DNA of 64,000 nucleotides, taken from NCBI GenBank assembly GCA_003260075.1, contig QLIY01000336.1:65656-129655 (forward strand). The letters are read 5' to 3'. This document shows, one piece after another, positions 56,889-64,000 of the stretch. Below the pieces are notes generated by a model, which did not search any database, had not been told where the DNA came from, and saw nothing but the letters and a program-made list of their open reading frames with translations. Position 1 is the stretch's first letter, and every line of letters begins with the position of its first letter. The DNA comes from Phallusia mammillata (taxonomy: Eukaryota; Chordata; Ascidiacea; Phlebobranchia; Ascidiidae). Position numbers and translations under genes: made by a program.

Positions 56889-58103
56889 ATGAACACAGAC
56901 TACAGCCGAAATACACACGTTTTTAAAGAACTGAAATTATTGGACGAAGTCGAGCAACAAAGAACACGAAGTCGCTGCATCCAAGTTCCTTTATCAGCTA
57001 TCCGCGTCTTTATCAGCAAAATGATTTCCCTCCGTCAAGCCATAGAATATCTTCGTAGTTTCGGTGAAATCGAAAATGTCACCCAACAGGGCATACGCTC
57101 GTACCAAGTTATTTACAGGTAGTTCCAATACCTTTAAATCAGTGGTTCTCAACCTTATACTAATCGCGTACCACATGACGACCTTTTCTGTCGTTGCGTA
57201 ACGCATAAACCCTGTTTGGGTGTAGACCAGTGGTTCTCAACTTTTGGTGGCCCCTTAAAAGTAACTTTTTAGCCTCATGGCCCCCTTCAAATAACCCTGT
57301 AAGTCATGTGGCCCCCTTACAAATTAAAATGGCAACCTGTGTTGGAATTCGGTACTAAATTTGGCTTTGAACGGGTCGAATAGAGTATACAAGAATATGT
57401 ATCCGTTGACATGAAAAACCTCAATATAGACAAATAGTGTGTGAAATAGTTGAATAAATTAGGGAATAAAGTTATTTGCAACACACACTTAATCATGCGC
57501 ATTAAAAAAGAAAAAGGGTTTTAGTAGTGTTTAATGGTGAATCTATAGACATGGGCCCTGGTTGAGAACCACTGCTATAGACCAAGAGCTAGGCCCATTC
57601 TTCTTTACTAAGCTAGCACATATGTTTCTGACACCAGCAATTCTAATGAAATGTTTAAGTTTCGCTAAACCAGGCTGATTGGGTTAGTTAAGTTGCATTT
57701 CATGATCTGACTTGAATTAACTATGACAGAAAGCTACTCGTGTACCACATGAAAAATTCCGGCGTACCACTGTAGTACCGTACGCGTATTACTGGTTGAG
57801 AACTACTGCTTTAAAATGCTAAAATGTACGTTTAGAACAAAGGTAAATCGGTTGCCAAAGTGAAATTTCCTTGACTAGAGCGTTTTGGGTATGTGCCGGT
57901 TGTTTCTTTGTGGCATTCCATGGTAAAATGTCGAACTTCCTTGTGCCCCGGGTTATATCATTGATAGATTTTGGAACATTTTTGATCTGGCTAACATATG
58001 TCCCTTGGTTAGTTACACGGATGGTAACTCCTTCGTTTTGAGTATGAAGAAACCCAGCGCTGGGTGTTTTGTGCGTGTCAGTTATTTACCTATTGACCTG
58101 TAA
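56889..58103 (+). CDS. Unrecognised ~106-residue protein, two exons; intron holds nested MITEs
   Basis: Exon 1 is 56889-57118 (ATG to an AG/GTAGTT donor). A phase-matched acceptor at 58011-58012 opens exon 2, 58013-58103 (TAA). The C-terminal ~60 residues (SLRQAIEYLRSFGEIENV, SYQVIY, SFVLSMKKPSAGCFVRVSYL) alternate helix and strand like a small alpha/beta domain, perhaps RRM-like, but I do not recognise it. A TATAAA at 56859-56864 lies about 25 bases before the ATG, and AATAAA follows at 58433-58438. Alternative start choices cannot be excluded. Confidence 0.5.
57140..57808. mobile_element. Outer hAT MITE with near-perfect target duplication
   Basis: The ends are CAGTGGTTCTCAACC and GGTTGAGAACTACTG, flanked by CTTTAAAT (57132-57139) and CTTTAAAA (57809-57816), 7 of 8 identical. 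It is interrupted by a second element of the same terminal type. Confidence 0.75.
57228..57574. mobile_element. Inner hAT MITE nested in the outer one
   Basis: The ends are CAGTGGTTCTCAACTT and GGTTGAGAACCACTG, 347 bp. The flanking 8-mers GTGTAGAC and CTATAGAC agree at 6 positions. The interior differs from the outer element (GGCCCCTT type), so they are different subfamilies sharing termini. Confidence 0.7.
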
Positions 58104-60104
58104 ATCTCCCTCGTTCAAAGGATATAGACATTTATTATTCTGCGTCACGATAACGCAAGGGAAGGAAATCGTCACAGGGAAATGCGCCGTCCATCTGCTG
58201 TGACAGACGACGACCAACCAATTGTTCACACGTCAGTGTAATATATGCTTTCAGCAATCTGTCGAGCGCGTGCGAAGCCGTGCGCAGGTCGGACAATCGA
58301 TTTATTCAATGCTCATGGCACCACCGTGTATTGCAAGAGCGACGGTTTATTCGACGAAAGCGACAAGCCCTGCATGTCATTACACAGACCACGCATTCGT
58401 GATACAGTTTAGCGTTTCGCTTATGACCCCGTAATAAAACATCAAGACAGACGTCGTTGATACGATTGTGTTTTTTTAGAATGTCGTGATATCTATGCTT
58501 CTAAACCACACAAAACGTGCTGTGCCACTATTTTTTAGTAGCTGACCCAAATGGGTGTTGCCTGTTATTTTAAGTTCAACCTGCACATTTCCTTCGATTA
58601 TTAGCCTTCGTCTTCACGCTTCGTAAATATTTAGCACAATTAAGCTGGTATGATGTGTCTTTTACTCAGCAAAATAAACCCCCCCCCCTTAAGTTCAACC
58701 TGCACATTTCCTTCGATTATTAGCCTTCGTCTTCACACTTCGTAAATATTTAGGACAATTAAGCTGGTATGATGTGTCTTTTACTCAGCAAAATAATTTT
58801 TTCCTAAAAGTACACGACTACCTCCCAATAAAATGATATCTTTCAAGTGTAAATACAATATACTGTATATAAGTTATATGTGTTTTTTTCGTTTGAAATC
58901 AAACACCATGTAGTATGTACATTTTATTATCTTGTCTCAAGTTTAAAGTAAATTGCACCAAACGTTTATAAATTGACAGGCAATAAATGGTGATACTCCT
59001 CAAATTTAAACAGGATAAACCTGTTAATGGAAACAACACAAGAAAGTGTACTTTCAAATTTGCAACAAAAATTCAGCAGAAAGAAAACAGCAGCAGATTA
59101 AACTTTTCCTAAAAAACCTTAGTCACTGTGACAAGACATGCAATTTAAATTCCTACAACTTTTGTGAATGATTTTACACAGATAATTGGGATGACTTGCA
59201 AAAAAGTACCTTTGTGCTAAGGTCTAAGTGCACAAGCAATGGGCATACTAGTGACAGTTGAGGTTGTACTGAATATAAGACAAACACATTTATATCACAC
59301 AATAAATGAACTTGTTTCTGAAAATGCACAAGGAACTGTACAGGTAAATAAAACATTGCCGTTGACTAATATATATATTAAATAAACAAAAATGTGGACA
59401 TAATGTTATAACTTATTACATTTCAACCAGTGGTGGGATTCAGCCAGTTCGCACCGGTTCTATAGAACCGTCTTACAAAGTTTTATTAGATCAGGGAACT
59501 GGTTAGCATTACTGGTTACTGTCAATGAACTTTTTGTAACAAAACTGACTGAAAAATACGACTTTTGTGATAGTCCGGCTGACAAAAAATTTGAATCCCA
59601 CCACTGATGTTAACCAAGTGTCCAAATCATTTTATTGATTTAGATTTTAAGTATTGGCAGTTCAACTGACCTTTCAGAAATCAATAATTTCATTTCTTGT
59701 CCTGCTAATGAATTCGAAGTCTGACATAATACATTATAGAGCATTGACATGTGGAACATAAAGGAAACTGATTAGTAAGCTATTTTTTAGGGGGAACTAC
59801 ACATTATATCATACTGGTATTTCACACAAGCTATTGTCCTTTTTCAAAAATATGTATAAATGCACTGTACTTTTTTCAAACAAAGAGTTAAGTGTTGTGG
59901 CATGAAAGCAAAACAAACAGTGAAAAAGAGGCCTGCCCACTTTATAAAAAGGTCCCAAAACAAGTAATTTGTAGCACAAAGAAAGAAAATGCTTAAACAA
60001 GTATATGTGTATGAAAATTGGATTGCTAATGCCATCGCAGCACAACTAAATGAATAAAAAAGCACTGATATGTTTTAAATGATGCCAACAAGCAACAACA
60101 CACT
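58104..60104. other. Intergenic and probable GNPDA 3' UTR
   Basis: No gene is supported. It holds a C-run duplication (58569-58678 and 58689-58795 around C at 58679-58688) and a 179-bp MITE at 59428-59606. A minus-strand AATAAA (58923-58928) could end a long GNPDA transcript. Confidence 0.5.
59428..59606. mobile_element. 179-bp hAT-like MITE
   Basis: Inverted ends CAGTGGTGGGATTC and GAATCCCACCACTG are perfect over 14 bp. The flanking 8-mers ATTTCAAC and ATGTTAAC agree at 6 positions. There is an internal palindrome around CGGTTCTATAGAACCG. Confidence 0.7.
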
Positions 60105-61565
60105 TCAAGTACTTGATTGTAATTCATTTCTCTTTCTCTCTTCTGCACCGGGGTCAGTGTCTTCAACCAGTTTATTGTGGAGTTCCATCAATCCCTTGAA
60201 ATACTTCACTGTTTTTACCTTCAGTTCCAGTGTTGCATTTTCGTCACATATAAAAATTGACTTTGGATGCTGCTGGAATGCAGACACTGTCCACATGTGA
60301 CTTACTCCACCCTCGATCGCCTTGTGCAATGCATATGCTTTGTGTGCTCCGGTAATCAAAATCATGACCTGCAAAAGAAAAACATTTTTCACTCTTGAAG
60401 TTAATGTGTTAAGATTCTGCTGTCACTGAGGATTCTAGTAAACCCCACATAGCCTACAATCTAATTTGTCTCCAAGTAAGAAACATATGTATTGAAGTAG
60501 ATGCCCCCCCCCCTAATCAAAATCATGACCTGCAAAAGAAAAACATTTTTCACTCTTGAAGGTAATGTGTTAAGATTCTGCTGTCACTGAGGATTTTAGT
60601 AAACCCCACATAGCCTACAATCTAGTATGTCTCCAAGTAAGAAACATATGTATTAAAGTAGATGGCAGGATGTTAAGGTTATTTGAACGAATACAAAAAA
60701 ATGTACATGATTCCACCAATGCAGCTTAGTAAATCATCTCATGCACAATTCATGACTCATAATTGCTTATAATTTTAAAATTTTGCATGACTTAACAGCC
60801 AGTTACCCCCCCCCCGTTAAGGTTATTTGAACGAACACAAAAAATGTACATGATTCCACCAATGCATCTTAGTAAATCATCTCATGCACAATTCATGACT
60901 CATAATTGCTTATGATTTTAAAATTTTGCATGACTTAACAGCCAGTTGAAGTAGCTGAAAATTATATTTACCTCTTGAGCGTCCATAACAGTTCCAACAC
61001 CTACAGTAAGTGCTTGGGTTGGTACCTTTGACAAATCATTATCAAAAAATCGTGCATTTGCTAAAATGGTATCCTGAGCTAAAGTTTTGACCCTGGTCCT
61101 GGAAACCAGACTTGATCCTGGTTCATTGAAAGCTATGTGCCCATCTGGACCAATGCCTCCAACAAAAAGATTCACACCACCAGCTTCAGAAATTTTCTTT
61201 TCAAAAGCATTGCACTCAGCAACCAGATTTTCTGCATTTCCATCAAGAATATGGACATTCTTTGGGTCAATGTCAATGTGCTTAAACAAATAGTCAAACA
61301 TGAAGGAGTGATAGCTCTCTGGGTGATCTCTTGGTAAACCCACATACTCATCCATGTTAAAGGTCTTGACGTACTTGAATGACAGAACACCTGATTTGTA
61401 GAACTCTATTAATTTTTTATATGTTCCCATTGGTGTGCTGCCTGTGGGCAAGCCGAGTACAAAGTACTTGTCTGGTCCAGGGTTGAAGGCAAGAATCTTG
61501 TTTCTGATGTACTTGGCAGCCCATGTGCTGACCTTGTCAACATCATCCAAAATAACAAGTCTCAT
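60105..61565 (-). CDS. GNPDA1: Glucosamine-6-phosphate isomerase (deaminase)
   Basis: Two exons, 60972-61565 (ATG at 61563-61565) and 60105-60368, encode 285 residues, between the lengths of vertebrate GNPDA1 and GNPDA2. Motifs include MRLVILDD at the N-terminus, the phosphate loop [23 protein letters not shown] with the catalytic Asp, [17 protein letters not shown] with the active-site Asp-His-Glu, and [14 protein letters not shown] followed by [13 protein letters not shown]. The enzyme converts glucosamine-6-phosphate to fructose-6-phosphate plus ammonia in the cytosol. The assignment to GNPDA1 rather than GNPDA2 is not resolved. Two C-run duplications lie in its only coding intron; one repeats the start of exon 2 (around 60514-60528), which should not be read as an extra exon. 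Confidence 0.97.
60353..60664 (+). repeat. Duplication including the start of GNPDA exon 2
   Basis: 60353-60503 recurs at 60514-60664 around ten C (60504-60513). The right copy repeats 15 bp of exon 2 plus its acceptor site. Confidence 0.78.
60672..60947 (+). repeat. Direct duplication flanking a 10-C run
   Basis: 60672-60805 recurs at 60816-60947 around C at 60806-60815, in the same GNPDA intron. Confidence 0.75.
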
Positions 61566-62439
61566 ACTGATGGTAAAAAGTCTATGATTGTTGAACCTAC
61601 AGGAAACAATCGACAGATTACAGACTAATTATTACAGAATAGACAAAAAACTTAAACATAAACTATGTATCTTTAACAAAATTGAAATAAAACAAATGTG
61701 CAAGTTCTGGCAAATAAAAAAACAACACCAAGTGAAGAAATATTTAGGTATGCATCAATAACTATATGAAATTAAAAAATATCACAAAAACATTGCACAC
61801 ATGACAAACTACAGTTTTACAGTGTTTTTTTTTCAAGATAAGCGAAATGTATTTCGAAAGTATGTGTGGCTAAATTTATCACAAAAATGATGGTTTCAAA
61901 ATAATTTTAGCTTCAACACTCTAAATTTAAAACACCAAAGCAATCAGAGATGCATCAAAATTAAATGAACAAAAACACACACTATTTACTAATTTTTAAT
62001 GATACACTATTTAAGAGAAAATTGCAAATGATCAATAGCTAAAACATCTAAATGCTTCTTATTGTACTACTTTCAGGCAGAAAAAAGGTGCGATAATTAT
62101 ATAACTAGGTAGTTTTTCAAATTGCTCCATATTACTATGGGTTGTGCAAATAACAACTAGGTATACAGTATCCTTCTACAGAAACAAAGTGTGTGCAATA
62201 TGCTGATGATGTGCTTCAGAAAAATAAATAGTAAATCTGAAGAAGATTTTTACTGTTAACAGACTTTTTTTGATGGTGTTTTGACTGATGTGAACAAGGT
62301 AACTCTTTAGGCAATGATGCACCAGTACCACCATGCACAAGTAAACAGGAGGGAACAATGATATAAATTTAGGAAAACACAATAAGATCTCCAAAGATTC
62401 TTAACCCTTGCGAAAGAAATTAGTTATTGAAAACACAAA
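61566..62439. other. Spacer between TBC1D16 and GNPDA, both minus strand
   Basis: It contains the GNPDA upstream region and the TBC1D16 3' UTR. It is A/T-rich, and I see no further feature. Confidence 0.5.
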
Positions 62440-64000
62440 TTAAAAAAAGCGTCCAAGATTAAACTTTTTCATTGGATTTCTGTGTACTTCACCACCATGA
62501 ACACAACTTCCCGCGCACTCATTTCCCCCATTGCATTTGACTTTGGGAATCTGAGTGCTATCATGTGTTACAGGCAGGCAAAAGAGGTCATGTAAAGTGC
62601 AAGGAATGGAATTAGATGATAACATGGAATGCAAAAGTCCTCTGGCTTTTCTCAAAACGAGGGAACCATTCATTTGCATTGAAAGATGAGAAAAGTGCAG
62701 TAACATCTCATCTGAGGCTAATTTTAGATCAGCAACATCAGCGCCATAGAGAGATATAATTGCGACACATATAAACAAGTGAAAATAGTTGGTCTGGTAA
62801 TGAGCCCAGCATGACTCCCAGATCATAAGTGCTTCAGATTCTGTGAACTCGCGCTTAAAGCAAAGCAAGATCCACCTGTGCGCAAACAAGAGCTCCAAAG
62901 CGCCTGGCCCACAGGTCAATAAGTGCTTGTAAAATGCAGGGACAAGCAGTCTGAGGAGCTCTCTCAAATACAGAAGCTGCTTTTCCATATCAGCATCTGA
63001 AGGTGAACTGATAAAGATAGTCCTTTGCATAAGGCCAACAAAACACCAGAAAACATCGCTTTCTTCCTTAATTTCAATTAACAAGGGGGAAAGCAAATCT
63101 GACATTCCCTGTGTATAACTTGTCTTTGTGTATACTGAATAGTTGAGCAGAATTCGTTCCAGTGTGTCCAGGTTTGGGTTTCCTTCACCTTGATAGAAAG
63201 GATTTGCTCGATCAGTACGCAGCACATCTTTCTCTACTGAGCAAGCAACATTTTTCAAAAAATCATCAACTTCTTCCACATTCAACAGTGCCTCGCGTTC
63301 ACAGTTTATGGCAACATATTTGTGGTAGCGTTCCATTCGTATTTCATCTCGCTCAGTTACAGTGGTATTTAAGTTGTAGTATTTCAAGAGGAATGGCCAC
63401 ACCTCTGCCCGGAGCTGCTTCTCTACACCGCCAAAGAACACAGCTTTTTGTATGTTTTGCTCATTCTGTACCCTTCCAAATTCATCAGTATACAACATCC
63501 AAGTGTCAACGGTTAGCCCTCTATAGAGTCCTTCTTCTGGGTGCCGTTCTTCATTTGTCAACTGTGGTCTTATGTATGAGAAATGATTGATGCTCAGTTC
63601 TTCATCTGCCCTTTGAGCCTGCTTAATATTGGCTTTCCACTCCTTTAGTACTGCATAAATACAGTCCAGTCCACCACAGTGAAAATGCAACACCTTGTAC
63701 TGAGATTCTTTGCTTGCAATAACCAGTTCACCATTTGTACAGTTATCATTGCTGAAAAACATCCGCAGTGATCTCATTTCGGCCAAATCAACTGCAAATG
63801 CTCCAAATGCCTGGTCTTTAGGGGGCCTGATAACATGACCATTGTATGAAGCTGTTTTCTTCTGAAATTGAATTGAGTTTTCAGGAAACTGAAAATTGTG
63901 TATTGCTAAAGGGGATTTAGATAAGTCAGCACTATTTCTGCTGGAATCAAGAGTAGAGTCATGCTCATTGACAGTTCCAGTGTGGTTTATATTTTCAGCT
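62440..64000 (-). CDS. TBC1D16: TBC1 domain family member 16, C-terminal part (runs off window)
   Basis: One long exon, open from the window edge to the stop at 62440, gives about 520 residues; the N-terminus lies beyond 64000. The RabGAP TBC domain shows the arginine-finger motif (EKDVLRTDR), the glutamine finger (SYTQGMSDLL), FFGGVEKQLRAEVWPFLLKYY at its start, and LLCFKREF, IWESCWAHYQTNYFHLF and MLLHFSHLSMQMNG at its end. This string of motifs is close to vertebrate TBC1D16, a GAP reported for Rab4A in receptor recycling. Upstream of the domain, a segment FHCGGLDCIYAVLKEW matches the family's PH-like region. Both catalytic fingers are intact, so GAP activity is expected. Confidence 0.94.
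   Translation of the reverse strand, partial: AENINHTGTVNEHDSTLDSSRNSADLSKSPLAIHNFQFPENSIQFQKKTASYNGHVIRPPKDQAFGAFAVDLAEMRSLRMFFSNDNCTNGELVIASKESQYKVLHFHCGGLDCIYAVLKEWKANIKQAQRADEELSINHFSYIRPQLTNEERHPEEGLYRGLTVDTWMLYTDEFGRVQNEQNIQKAVFFGGVEKQLRAEVWPFLLKYYNLNTTVTERDEIRMERYHKYVAINCEREALLNVEEVDDFLKNVACSVEKDVLRTDRANPFYQGEGNPNLDTLERILLNYSVYTKTSYTQGMSDLLSPLLIEIKEESDVFWCFVGLMQRTIFISSPSDADMEKQLLYLRELLRLLVPAFYKHLLTCGPGALELLFAHRWILLCFKREFTESEALMIWESCWAHYQTNYFHLFICVAIISLYGADVADLKLASDEMLLHFSHLSMQMNGSLVLRKARGLLHSMLSSNSIPCTLHDLFCLPVTHDSTQIPKVKCNGGNECAGSCVHGGEVHRNPMKKFNLGRFF

Noticed and set aside
1..64000. CRISPR arrays, operators, riboswitches and bacterial-type operons
   Set aside because: The spliced animal genes show this is eukaryotic DNA, and no regularly spaced repeats were seen apart from contig-join duplications.

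Overview
This is eukaryotic genomic DNA with short introns, GT-AG splicing and compact gene spacing. I read it as an invertebrate chordate, most likely an ascidian tunicate of the Ciona type. The gene set is animal (ASH1L, HSF, SBDS, MRPL20, PAM, GNPDA, TBC1D16). It also holds a NACHT-LRR receptor and a type II membrane astacin/TSP1 protein resembling the tunicate sperm 'Tast' proteases. The assembly looks like that of a highly polymorphic diploid: many near-identical direct duplications flank 10-12 base runs of C or G, which I interpret as contig-join filler.

Layout. 341-13831 (+): the C-terminal 16 exons of an ASH1L histone methyltransferase (end of SET, post-SET, bromodomain, PHD, BAH). 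Its largest intron contains the end of a Penelope-like retroelement (GIY-YIG endonuclease on the minus strand) beside inverted ~120 bp repeats, each holding a hammerhead ribozyme core; an N gap lies between the repeats. 15932-20746 (-): a NACHT-LRR (NLR-like) receptor whose LRR region is built from five consecutive 162-nt phase-0 exons. 23068-30100 (+): a type II membrane astacin-like protein with a TSP1 repeat and FG-GAP/VCBS-like repeats, lacking the catalytic Glu; its introns hold further hammerhead-like motifs. 30440-31959 (-): heat shock factor. 32707-33462 (+): SBDS. 33737-35685 (-): a BTB zinc finger protein. 36306-37543 and 40128-42486: hAT-type elements with 8-bp target duplications. 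38659-39592 (+): a small unrecognised membrane or secreted protein. 44047-44493 (+): MRPL20, followed after only 182 bp by PAM (44676-53522, +). 55526-56689 and 56889-58103 (+): two small unrecognised genes, the second with nested hAT MITEs in its intron. 60105-61565 (-): glucosamine-6-phosphate isomerase. 62440-64000 (-): TBC1D16, running off the window edge.

The protein-coding genes are unrelated housekeeping, regulatory, immune and secretory genes rather than one pathway. MRPL20-PAM may be a tunicate operon. The most unusual signals are the hammerhead motifs linked to Penelope-like sequence, the apparently dead astacin, the modular LRR exons, and the polarity of the C/G filler runs, which marks contig orientation and corrupts parts of PAM.
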